Below are positions 18,234-26,808 of a stretch of DNA of 53,404 bases, in pieces. Both the position numbers and the translations under genes were made by a program. Each line of letters starts with the position of its first letter. Positions within the stretch are counted from its first letter, which is position 1. Origin of the DNA: Candidatus Heimdallarchaeota archaeon (GTDB lineage Archaea; Asgardarchaeota; Heimdallarchaeia; Heimdallarchaeales; Heimdallarchaeaceae). The stretch covers positions 1 to 53,404 of the forward strand of contig JAGLTB010000032.1 of NCBI GenBank assembly GCA_023270155.1, written 5' to 3'. The notes under the pieces are model-generated. The model was not told where the DNA came from and ran no database searches. It was given only the letters and a program-made list of their open reading frames with translations.

Positions 18234-19076
18234 TTAAGGTGGTAGGAAAAAGGATACCAAAATAAAAATTAATACTAATATGAGAGAGATTCCAACAATT
18301 AAGGAAACTTGTTTTCCTTTCAATTTTCTTTTTAGCCATGTTCCGATACCTGCTCCTACAGGAAGGGAAAGAGCTAAAGTCAAAAACAGAAACCTATCTA
18401 TATGACCTTCAACTATATGTGTAACTCCACCAACCATTGCTTTTATCAAAACTATTAATAATGATGTTCCTGCAGCCATTAAAGGAGGTATACCAAAACC
18501 TAATATAAGTAATGGAGTGTGCACCCACCCCCCACTTAAACCAATTAAACCAGTTAATACTCCACTTAATAAACCAACTAAAGCAATAACTGGTATACTC
18601 ACCTTATATGTGAAATTTTCTTGTTTTAGAGTAATATTCGGTTTAAGTGATGCTATTATTTTCATTAAGGATGGTTTTTTTTCTTCTTCAATTCTAATTT
18701 CATCAGTCAACGCATGTTTAATCATTCTATAACTTAGCAATGCTGCTATTACGCAGATAACTATTAGCAATGCTAGTTCAGGCACTCTATCTGAAAATAA
18801 CGCACCTATCAAAGCACCTATTGAAGCAGGAATTGCGAAAATAATTGCTAGTTTGTAATCGATTTCTTTTCTTCTCCAAGCGCCTAGGACTCCCACAATT
18901 GAGAACACAATTACCGCTAATAAGGTAGAGCCTACAATAATGCTAAATTCATAGTCGAATAGTACAAATATGAAAGGTACCAAAAATACACCTCCTCCAA
19001 AGCCTGCGATAACACTAACGATTCCAACAACTAAAGCAACAATTGCGATAATAGCAAGAATTGTTGGAGTACTCAC
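18234..19076 (-). CDS. TauE/SafE family permease
   Basis: This 280-residue protein has about eight hydrophobic segments arranged as two related halves. The glycine-rich openings VIAGFGGGVFLVPFIFVLF and LTGLIGLSGGWVHTPLLIL are the repeated signature of the TauE/SafE family. Members carry sulfite, sulfonates, sulfoacetate or related anions across the membrane. Because it sits beside the sulfate-activating genes, transport of a sulfur anion is plausible but not proven. It is transcribed toward the VOC gene and may share a transcript with it. Confidence 0.88.
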   Translation of the reverse strand: MSTPTILAIIAIVALVVGIVSVIAGFGGGVFLVPFIFVLFDYEFSIIVGSTLLAVIVFSIVGVLGAWRRKEIDYKLAIIFAIPASIGALIGALFSDRVPELALLIVICVIAALLSYRMIKHALTDEIRIEEEKKPSLMKIIASLKPNITLKQENFTYKVSIPVIALVGLLSGVLTGLIGLSGGWVHTPLLILGFGIPPLMAAGTSLLIVLIKAMVGGVTHIVEGHIDRFLFLTLALSLPVGAGIGTWLKRKLKGKQVSLIVGISLILVLIFILVSFFLPP

Positions 19077-19183
19077 ATTCTTGAGTATATCTTACTGTTT
19101 TTAATTGTTTCTTTGAAGAAAATCCTACCTCTCCTTTAAACAGATAAATTAATAACTTCTAATTTAATGTTGAATATGTCCAG

Positions 19184-20632
19184 ATGACAAAGTCAGCTAA
19201 ATCCCTTAAATCTCTGTATACACAGTTTATACAATTTGAGGTGGATAACCATTTATTTGCAAAAAGAATAAATAGTATTTTCTTTTGGGAAAGAATAAGA
19301 TTCACTGTCTTTATGAAACTTTTTCTAACACTTGTAAACGTTAAGGAGGTTGACAAAGAAAGAATTAAAGATGAGACTTCTAGAATAGTAAATTACTTCT
19401 TGAAATTCCGAAATTATCTATTATCAATTTTCAGATTTAGAAAAAATCCATTTTTAGCAAAACAACACGATCTTGTCCTTTTTAGTAATTCTAGAAGAAA
19501 GAAACAAGATGATGGTTATTGGTGGGATATTTATACTGATCATTTAGAAAAGAAACTTGGATATTCCACAATTCTGCTGGAAAAGGATTTATTTTTTAAA
19601 TATCGTAAACCTGTAAAAACTGAAAAAATAGTTTATCATGCTTATCTTGATTTACTAGTTGATTTAAGGAAATATCTACGACTTTCAAGGATGAAATTAA
19701 CTGATGAAGATATAATATATCTCCAAAACTTATCTCAAAAAATAAAATCAAAGTTTACTCTAGAAATAGATTTGATTCATATCGTATATCATAATCTAAC
19801 TAAGCGAAAAAGAGAACTGCCTTTATATCAGAAGCTACTTAGAAAAACAAAGCCTAAAGCTGCGATTGTTGTTTGTAGTTATGGGAAAGAAAATTTTATT
19901 GAAGCCTGCAAGTTAAATGATATTCCAGTTATAGAACTTCAACATGGTGTAATCACAAAATATCATGTAGGATATTCATATGAAAAAGAGACTGCAAAAA
20001 AGCACTATTTTCCTGATTTTCTCTTTACTTTTGGTAACTATTGGAAAGAAACTGTTAACTATCCAATACAGAAAGAAAAAATCCTTAATGTTGGATATCC
20101 TGAGTTAGAAATAAGAAAACAAAACTATCAAAATGCAAAGAAAAAGAAACAGATACTCTTTATTTCTCAAAAGACAATAGGATCGCTGCTTTCAAGATTT
20201 GCAGTAAAACTCAGTCAAAAAGAAGATCTAGATTATAGAATAATCTACAAACTTCACCCATTCGAAGTTTTATCTTGGAAAGAAAATTATCCATGGCTAA
20301 AACAGAGTAAAATTGAGGTTGTTGACCATCAAAGAGTGAATCTTTATCAACTATTCGCTGAATCAGAAGTCCTTGTTGGAGTTTACTCAACAGCAATATT
20401 TGAAGGATTGAGTTTTGGTTTAAGTACATTCCTTGTTGATATAGTTGGCATAGATTATATGGAGGATTTAATCCAAACCGGAATTGCAACAAAGATAAGT
20501 AAACCTGAAGAACTAGCCAGTTTTCTTGCAAGAAGGAAAATAAAGCATTTTGATACAGATTTATTCTTTGTGAATGATTCAGTGAAAAATATCAAAGAAG
20601 AACTGGATAGGATTATAAGCAAAATAAAATAA
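19184..20632 (+). CDS. Capsule-type GT-B glycosyltransferase-like protein
   Basis: The first 220 residues are variable and basic. The C-terminal 260 residues resemble the GT-B capsule/CDP-glycerol transferase superfamily: IPVIELQHGVI at about 248-258, a long linker with FLFTFGNYWK and ILNVGYPELE, then IIYKLHPFEV and a late VGVYSTAIFEGLSFGL nucleotide-sugar-binding region. There is no membrane segment, so it likely acts on the cytoplasmic face. The donor is unknown; a CMP-nonulosonate is possible given the neighbours. The ATG at 19184 is the first in frame. The divergent spacing from the permease gene suggests its own promoter. Confidence 0.7.
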   Translation: MTKSAKSLKSLYTQFIQFEVDNHLFAKRINSIFFWERIRFTVFMKLFLTLVNVKEVDKERIKDETSRIVNYFLKFRNYLLSIFRFRKNPFLAKQHDLVLFSNSRRKKQDDGYWWDIYTDHLEKKLGYSTILLEKDLFFKYRKPVKTEKIVYHAYLDLLVDLRKYLRLSRMKLTDEDIIYLQNLSQKIKSKFTLEIDLIHIVYHNLTKRKRELPLYQKLLRKTKPKAAIVVCSYGKENFIEACKLNDIPVIELQHGVITKYHVGYSYEKETAKKHYFPDFLFTFGNYWKETVNYPIQKEKILNVGYPELEIRKQNYQNAKKKKQILFISQKTIGSLLSRFAVKLSQKEDLDYRIIYKLHPFEVLSWKENYPWLKQSKIEVVDHQRVNLYQLFAESEVLVGVYSTAIFEGLSFGLSTFLVDIVGIDYMEDLIQTGIATKISKPEELASFLARRKIKHFDTDLFFVNDSVKNIKEELDRIISKIK

Positions 20633-20738
20633 TGAACAATGAAGAATGAACGTAAAAATCAAACAGGTACGTATTATAAATAGTTTGAATCATACTTTTT
20701 GTTCCTGTTCAGTTTAGTCATTAATTTACGATCTTTTC

Positions 20739-21560
20739 TTATTTTTCCCAAATTTTTGTATTCAGACCTGTAAGATCTCTTAATTTCTCATTGTGGTTAA
20801 CAAAATATTCAGTTAATTCAGCTCTTAATTCTTTGGATAATTTTGCATATCCCGGCTCTTTACCTTTAAATGCGATAAATTGTACTCCTCTATAGACTAA
20901 TGAGTTTTCACCAAAAACCTTTCTTGTTCTCCTCAAGAGTTTAGGTATTCTAGGAATTAATGTAATATTCCTAATTTCATCCTTATATTGGTAGTTGTTG
21001 AATGAAACTTCCAGGAATTTGAACAGTTCACTCATAGTTTCTGTTGGATTTTTCACGAAATCTTCGAAAAGAAGGAGGTGCATATTCTTTAAATCAAAAA
21101 AATTCAAATATCTTTCTACTTGTTCGATATAAATGCTTCTTTTCAGATACCCCTTAAAAACATCTTGAGCAATTCGTTTAGATTCGAGTTTGATAGCTTC
21201 TTCAAAGCTAAGATTTTCGCTTCCTGATTTTATGGCATGCAAATAATTTGAATATGCACGATCGACAGGATTTCTGAAGATCCAGACTAATTTAATATCG
21301 GGATTGTATTCAAAAATCCTTTGAGGAACTTTTTTTGAATAGCTGTAGGTAGGAGTCTTTTCCCCAATTATACTATCCACACTACAATTCTTGAAGATGT
21401 TTTCATACCATTTAACACCTTTACTAAAATTCTCTTCATTATCAAAGAAATGAATCTCTTCTAATGGAATAAAGACTTGAGGATTATTTCTAAGCTGAAA
21501 GGCTAGACTTGAAGTACCTGCTTTCATCGCTCCAACTATTATGAAATCTAATTTTCTCAT
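20739..21560 (-). CDS. PAPS-dependent carbohydrate sulfotransferase
   Basis: This complete 273-residue sulfotransferase is of the heparan-sulfate/NDST-like type. The 5'-phosphosulfate loop IIVGAMKAGTSSLAFQL is at about 7-23. HFFDNEENFSKGVKWY and EKTPTYSY follow at the expected places, and the 3'-phosphate site WIFRNPVDRAYSNY is at about 93-106. A Lys in the PSB loop and an adjacent Glu fit catalysis. It would sulfate a sugar hydroxyl or amine on a glycan intermediate in the cytoplasm, using PAPS from Sat-CysC. The start ATG overlaps the stop of a small upstream gene (ATGA), implying coupled translation. This is the intact counterpart of the broken sulfotransferase at the left edge. Confidence 0.92.
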   Translation of the reverse strand: MRKLDFIIVGAMKAGTSSLAFQLRNNPQVFIPLEEIHFFDNEENFSKGVKWYENIFKNCSVDSIIGEKTPTYSYSKKVPQRIFEYNPDIKLVWIFRNPVDRAYSNYLHAIKSGSENLSFEEAIKLESKRIAQDVFKGYLKRSIYIEQVERYLNFFDLKNMHLLLFEDFVKNPTETMSELFKFLEVSFNNYQYKDEIRNITLIPRIPKLLRRTRKVFGENSLVYRGVQFIAFKGKEPGYAKLSKELRAELTEYFVNHNEKLRDLTGLNTKIWEK

Positions 21561-21766
21561 AATATAACACTTCTAAGGAATTGCTTTTCTTTTTTAAGCT
21601 TACAACAGTGATCTTTATCCCGATACATGAAGGTTTTTGCAGGATGACCTCCTGCTATATTTGGATTCTCTCCTACTTCTTTTGCAACTTTTCTTATTTC
21701 AGATCGATAAATTTTACGCTCTATTGACAGAAAAGTTGTTGAAATAACTCCAAAGATATTAACCAT
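21557..21766 (-). CDS. Small protein coupled to the sulfotransferase, unknown
   Basis: This 69-residue reading frame has a stop that overlaps the sulfotransferase start by four bases. A TATA-like TTATATAA at 21799-21806 lies at a suitable distance before its ATG, so the transcript probably begins here. The sequence is basic, with GENPNIAGGHPAKTFMYRDK in the middle. The phrase GGHPAK faintly recalls the end of hexapeptide-repeat acyltransferases, but it is too short to call. It could be a genuine small gene or the remains of a larger one. Confidence 0.4.
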   Translation of the reverse strand: MVNIFGVISTTFLSIERKIYRSEIRKVAKEVGENPNIAGGHPAKTFMYRDKDHCCKLKKEKQFLRSVIL

Positions 21767-21891
21767 ATTTCTAACACTTAATCTATTCCTATTTATTTAT
21801 TATATAAGCTTTTTTTCCTTTTCGTAAAGAAATCATTATTCTTAAACCATACAAGGTTTAAGAGAAATATTATGGAAAGGGATTCAATATA

Positions 21892-22086
21892 ATGCGAAAT
21901 TCTAAAATAATAACACCTACTATTCAAATTTGTGTAAAAAATAACAAGATTCTTGCAATAATTCCAGCCCGTGGTGGTTCTAAGGGAATACCTAGAAAAA
22001 ATATCCGATTTATGAATGGGAATATCTCATGGAAAATTGATAACAGAAATCAATTAGTAAATATCATACCCCAAAATATACTCTAA
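21892..22086 (+). pseudogene. N-terminal fragment of a CMP-nonulosonate synthetase (neuA-like)
   Basis: The frame reads ILAIIPARGGSKGIPRKNIR followed by FMNG. This is the CTP-binding N-terminal signature of NeuA/PseF cytidylyltransferases, almost the same as IIVIIPARGGSKGISRKNIR in the intact protein at 26809. After about 24 conserved residues the similarity stops and the frame ends 22 residues later, overlapping the stop of the flippase gene by four bases. DNA similarity to the intact gene is moderate, so it is an old remnant or a separate paralogue, not a fresh copy. Confidence 0.8.
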
Positions 22087-23642
22087 TTTCCTATTCTATT
22101 TGGAAAAACTCCTTTGAGATAATTCCTGAAAAGATCCTTTATGAAATTTGAATCTTCCCTTGTTACTAGTTTGGTAAGAAATGTTGATCCCACAAATATT
22201 ATTGTACTTATAGAAAATGAAACAGTAATATTCCATAAATCTAGAAAATCAAATACAAAGAAGTACATTATTACACCAATACCTGCTGAAAATATAAATA
22301 AAGAGAGTATGTGTAAGATTTCTTTGATTTTGTAATTTACTTTGAAGTATTTCTGAGAAACGATGAAAAATCCAATGAGATATGTAATCCTTCTTGTTAA
22401 AAATGCTAAGCTTAATCCTAGTAGTCCATTTATTGGGATAGTATAATAAGCCACTAGTATTGATGCACCCAAGCATAACGATCCTACGATTAAGCTCCAG
22501 TATTGCTTAAAATACAATGTATGTCCATATGTCACTAAAGATTGCAAATATTGTAAGTAAAGTGCGACTAAAAGTATAGGTACAACAGTTATAGCTCCTA
22601 AATACTCTGAATGAGTAAAAAATTGTATTAACCAAGGAGAGAAAGCTAGTAATAAAGCTGCTATTGGAAAGAAAATTACACTAAAAAGCTTAGAAATATT
22701 TCTTGTTAACTCTTCAATTTTTTCAAAATTTTTGTTATCAAAATGCTTGTAAACCACTGGTCTATACACTCTCGTAAATAAAGTACCAGCAATGGTTATT
22801 AAATTTACAACTGTTAATGCTCCATAACGATATAAGGCAATAGTTTGTAGACCTACTGTAGAGGTAGTAGCTACTTTTTCAACATACAGAAGTATTCCTA
22901 AATCGAAAGTATTCCATAATAGTCCATTAATATAGAGAGGAAGAGAAAATTTTGCCATATTCTTTAATTCTGTAAAGGAAAATTTCCCAATTCCTACATC
23001 TTTTATTATCTTAAATCCACTATATGATGCTACAACAAATTCAGAAACAGCTAGAGAAGCAATCAAACCAAATACTCCGAAATTGAAAACTACTACAAAC
23101 AAAATCCCAAATGGAATTTGTAGTAATACTCTCATGATTACAATAATTGCATAATATCTGCTATTTTGCAAAGATGTTGCAATTGTAAAGCAAATTGTGC
23201 TAAAGAATTGAGCGATAAGAATTACAGCAATTAATAATAATAATAATATAAACTTATTTAAATCTAGAAAACTTGGAGGTTTTCCAGTAACAAAATAGAA
23301 TATGAGTAAACCTAATATTATCAATATTTCTACAATGAGGAAAGAGATGAATCCTGTGAATACAAAATTCCGGAGCTTGTCAATATCTTTTCTTGTTTTA
23401 TACCAAATTGCATATCTGTTCAACGAACTAGGAAATCCTAAAGCTGCGTAACTCATTATTAGAGCAGTTGCAGAGATAATAATTGTATATTGGCCCATAT
23501 CTTCTTTAGTGAGAACATTAGTAAATATTTTAGTGAATGCTATTCCTAACATTTTTGCAGTCGCAAAAGTAATTAGGAAGGTAAAAAGGAACCTTGTGCT
23601 TTTCCCTTGACTTAATAATGTTTTTTCCGGAGCATCACTCAT
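22083..23642 (-). CDS. Polysaccharide flippase (Wzx/PST type)
   Basis: This 519-residue integral membrane protein has about 12-14 hydrophobic segments. Its N-terminus, FLFTFLITFATAKMLGIAF, and the following TKEDMGQYTIIISATALIMS are typical of Wzx and related polysaccharide exporters in the MOP superfamily. It would flip a lipid-linked oligosaccharide from the cytoplasmic to the outer face of the membrane. It sits within the glycan gene cluster, next to the pyruvyltransferase-like gene on the same strand (77 bases apart). Family assignment is firm; the exact substrate is unknown. Confidence 0.9.
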   Translation of the reverse strand: MSDAPEKTLLSQGKSTRFLFTFLITFATAKMLGIAFTKIFTNVLTKEDMGQYTIIISATALIMSYAALGFPSSLNRYAIWYKTRKDIDKLRNFVFTGFISFLIVEILIILGLLIFYFVTGKPPSFLDLNKFILLLLLIAVILIAQFFSTICFTIATSLQNSRYYAIIVIMRVLLQIPFGILFVVVFNFGVFGLIASLAVSEFVVASYSGFKIIKDVGIGKFSFTELKNMAKFSLPLYINGLLWNTFDLGILLYVEKVATTSTVGLQTIALYRYGALTVVNLITIAGTLFTRVYRPVVYKHFDNKNFEKIEELTRNISKLFSVIFFPIAALLLAFSPWLIQFFTHSEYLGAITVVPILLVALYLQYLQSLVTYGHTLYFKQYWSLIVGSLCLGASILVAYYTIPINGLLGLSLAFLTRRITYLIGFFIVSQKYFKVNYKIKEILHILSLFIFSAGIGVIMYFFVFDFLDLWNITVSFSISTIIFVGSTFLTKLVTREDSNFIKDLFRNYLKGVFPNRIGN

Positions 23643-23719
23643 TTTTTCATCATCTAATACAAGAAAGGAAGAATTTCGTAATTATATAAAATTATCTAAA
23701 AATGAAATCAAATTGAAAA

Positions 23720-24748
23720 TCATTTTAGTTTTTCAATGAAAGGTACCATTACATTGTAATAGTTTTCTCTCATAAAATTGATGAACCCGAAGAAATCTTC
23801 AAATTCATTTTCAAGTGATTTCTTGATGCTTGTCTTCAAATTTTTGATGACTTTTGGCTCATAAGCAGAAACATCTAACTTGTTATTAAGTGTTAGAGAT
23901 AACCCTTTCCCTCTACCATCTTCATGTAATAGGAATGAAGGTTTTCTGATACTCAGAAAATAAATATGACTGTGAACTCTATATCCAATATGCAAATCAT
24001 ATTCTCTATAATCTTCAATTTTATCAGAACTATAAGAAACATCATGAACATTATATCCTAGACGTTTTGCATAAGCAGCTATGAACCCATATGTATAACT
24101 GTACCGTCTTTTAGTAAACTGATCCCTTTTAATACCTCGGTGAAAACTACATAGAACTTCTGCCTTTTGAAACATCCTTTTAATTAAATGAAATACTCTT
24201 AGAGTTTGATATGCATATTCTATCTTAGCTGGAATTGTAATCACTATTTTTTTTATCTCACTTGGCGGAATAAATTCTTTCTCAATATCAGGTATCGAAT
24301 ACCATGCAGGACAACCTGATAATACAACATTTTTCAAATTGTGTCTAGATAGTAGTTTCTGAGTTAAAATGTCTCTAACACTAGAAAATTCTATTTTAGA
24401 GTGAATGTATTTTATTGCATTCAAAGATGTCTCTGTAAATTGAAATTCTTCCATGTTTATTGGCTTACCACTCCACCCCAAGCCTAATGGTATTACTGGA
24501 ACTTCAAGTTTTTCTAAAGGTTCAGTAAGCGGATATGTTCCCCTATAGAAATTTCTACGATAACCTGGTCCTCCACAGATAATAATCCCTCTAGAAGAGT
24601 TCACTAAATCCAATTTATCATCTAGTTTCTCCCATCTTTTTAAAACAGTGAAATCTTCATTTAGATGTTCTTCTAACAATGATTTTGCTCTATTGAAAAT
24701 TAGGAAATCTCCAGCGTTTTTTTTAGCTCCACTAAGCAAAATATACAT
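23720..24748 (-). CDS. Polysaccharide pyruvyl transferase family protein
   Basis: The protein begins MYILLSGAKKNAGDFLIFNR and shows the WcaK/AmsJ/CsaB layout: IIICGGPGYRR near residue 75, VPVIPLGLGWSG near 105, FSSVRDILTQKLL near 140, and the late YDLHIGYRVHSHIYFLSIRK corresponding to the family's His-containing motif. Members add ketal pyruvate to sugars or act as related transferases. The frame stays open to an ATG at 24808, but those 20 extra residues do not look like the family, and a TATA-like box at about 24815-24822 would place the transcript start downstream of 24808, so 24748 is preferred. It probably modifies the surface glycan. Confidence 0.8.
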   Translation of the reverse strand: MYILLSGAKKNAGDFLIFNRAKSLLEEHLNEDFTVLKRWEKLDDKLDLVNSSRGIIICGGPGYRRNFYRGTYPLTEPLEKLEVPVIPLGLGWSGKPINMEEFQFTETSLNAIKYIHSKIEFSSVRDILTQKLLSRHNLKNVVLSGCPAWYSIPDIEKEFIPPSEIKKIVITIPAKIEYAYQTLRVFHLIKRMFQKAEVLCSFHRGIKRDQFTKRRYSYTYGFIAAYAKRLGYNVHDVSYSSDKIEDYREYDLHIGYRVHSHIYFLSIRKPSFLLHEDGRGKGLSLTLNNKLDVSAYEPKVIKNLKTSIKKSLENEFEDFFGFINFMRENYYNVMVPFIEKLK

Positions 24749-24903
24749 TGAAAGGAAGTTAATCAGCGTTTTATTAGTCTTATGGTAAGTTTCCACTAGA
24801 CTTCTCATTTGCAGTGTATATTATCTTAAAACGCCAATTCAAAAAATAGAATCAAAGAAATATTCTGATTCCTATCCATCTAAAGCAGACAAAGAACACA
24901 TAC

Positions 24904-26679
24904 TCAAATTGATTTCATTTTGCTCTTATATCTTTTAAGAAAATATTCAACAGTATAAACTCTTCCTAGACTTGACTCTTTTAATCTCAAATTATTCAGT
25001 CTTTTACCGAAGATTTCAGTGAATTGAAATTCTTGCTCTGAATATTCTCTCCAAGTTTTTTCTGTTTTTATTTCGGGTTCTAAAACTCTTTCCATTTTAC
25101 TTTTGCGCTTAATTATATTTTTCAGTAGATTTTTTGTTTTAAAAATCCGGTATTCATCCTTAATAAATATTCTAGTAGCAATTCTTAGGATGGGTCTCAT
25201 TTTTTCTCTAATAGTTTCTTTTGGTGTAATGATATTCCTTTTTTCTTCACTCCAAACAAAATTATATCCATAATTTGATCGATAAGACGCAAATTCCTTG
25301 TCGAATTTTTCAATTACTTGCATCATGAATTTTTCATCATCTTTTTCTTTTCTACCGATTCTTAATACGTAAGATGTTAATTCATAATCCAATAAAGGAT
25401 GAAAGCGATATCCATATCTGTTGAAAAAAGAAATCCTACCACCACCCCAATACATCATCTTAAGAAAATAATAAATTCTTTCCAGCTCTTCTCTATTCAG
25501 TTTATTCTTCTTCTCACCTAGAAGAGTAAAGAATTTTTGCTTCAGTTTCTTTCGATAGTTCTTATAATCCTTTTTCTTCAATATAATTGAAATCGGATGT
25601 ATTGTATATTGTTTCGTCACTAAATAATCAATAGTATTGGTTTTTTTGTACTTTGAATCTCTATATAGCTCTCCACCATAACCCCCAACAATCATATTGA
25701 ATTTTTTGGTTTTTTCATCAAAAATTACTGACGAAAAACAACCTCCAAAATTATCCCTTATAAGTTCATTTTTTTCAAAAGAGTTGAAAATTAACTCATC
25801 GAGATTATAATCATCTTTTTTTCTTTGGAAATAAATTATTTCTCTGTTTTCTTCTTTAGCAATTTCTATAGGAATTGCAGAATCTAAAGGATCTGTAGTA
25901 TTTTCATTAGTGTTCAAAATGTGCTTTAGATTCATATTCTTGAAGATAGCACCCACTAATCTAGTATCATAACCCGCAGATAAATCTACAGATAATGAAA
26001 TATCTAAATTTGTAAAAATAGCAAAATATTTTTTGATTTCTTCATAGATTGTATCAATAGTTACTTGTTTCTTTAATGTTCTTTCTTTGAAGTATTCTTT
26101 TTTTGTCATCTTATTTCTGTTATCAAGAAGATGAACACATCCGAATTTTAGAAATTCTATCTCCTTGACTGGTGTCTTAAAAATGAAAGCTTCAAACATC
26201 ATGAATTCTATTAATTCCTGCTTATTGATGGTAATTTGTTCTAAAATTTCGATGATAGAATAAAACGATGTTGAACAATAGATATGTTTGTCACTAATAG
26301 AGTAAAACGAATGATAGGATCCAGTTTTATCTGTAACAATAGCTACTTTTCCATTTATAGAGAGAATTAGATTGAAATGTCCCATTACTTTGTTAAACAG
26401 TAGAAAATCTTGATCTTTCAGGTAATTTTCATATATCTCTTCTAAAGCTGCATAACCAAATTTATTGTTAAAGAAGAATGTCCCAATCCCAATTAGAAAA
26501 TCACCATTTTTTTTGAAAATATGGTTTTCTGTTGATATATTTATCTTATGAAAATAAAATAATCTATAATCTTCAAGGTTTAATATAGTATGTTTTTTCA
26601 TTTCTTTTTTATTGAAATTTTTAATAATCTCTTTCTCTAATATTTCGCTCTTATTATTTGTTAGAAAAAAACCACCCAT
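24904..26679 (-). CDS. Asparagine synthetase-like protein without the glutaminase cysteine
   Basis: This 591-residue AsnB-fold protein begins MGGFF instead of the MCG of class II glutamine amidotransferases, so Cys2 is missing. The N-terminal half still has strand features of the Ntn fold (MGHFNLILSINGKVAIVTDK). The synthetase half has an altered PP-loop, DLSAGYDTRL, at about 226-235, where AsnB has SGGxDS. The C-terminal third is rich in basic and aromatic residues. Such homologues are common in archaeal and bacterial glycan clusters, where they may amidate uronic or nonulosonic acids using ammonia, but no activity is proven here. A TATA-like box about 24 bases before the ATG suggests a leaderless message. 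Confidence 0.8.
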   Translation of the reverse strand: MGGFFLTNNKSEILEKEIIKNFNKKEMKKHTILNLEDYRLFYFHKINISTENHIFKKNGDFLIGIGTFFFNNKFGYAALEEIYENYLKDQDFLLFNKVMGHFNLILSINGKVAIVTDKTGSYHSFYSISDKHIYCSTSFYSIIEILEQITINKQELIEFMMFEAFIFKTPVKEIEFLKFGCVHLLDNRNKMTKKEYFKERTLKKQVTIDTIYEEIKKYFAIFTNLDISLSVDLSAGYDTRLVGAIFKNMNLKHILNTNENTTDPLDSAIPIEIAKEENREIIYFQRKKDDYNLDELIFNSFEKNELIRDNFGGCFSSVIFDEKTKKFNMIVGGYGGELYRDSKYKKTNTIDYLVTKQYTIHPISIILKKKDYKNYRKKLKQKFFTLLGEKKNKLNREELERIYYFLKMMYWGGGRISFFNRYGYRFHPLLDYELTSYVLRIGRKEKDDEKFMMQVIEKFDKEFASYRSNYGYNFVWSEEKRNIITPKETIREKMRPILRIATRIFIKDEYRIFKTKNLLKNIIKRKSKMERVLEPEIKTEKTWREYSEQEFQFTEIFGKRLNNLRLKESSLGRVYTVEYFLKRYKSKMKSI

Positions 26680-26808
26680 GAGTAAAACCTTTTTAAAAAT
26701 ATTTTAAATCTTCTTATAATAGAATGTTGTTAAACTAAAATAGATCCTTCCCTTTTCGATTTTAATTTAAGAGGAAAAACTCATATACAGATTTCTTTTA
26801 ACAGAATT

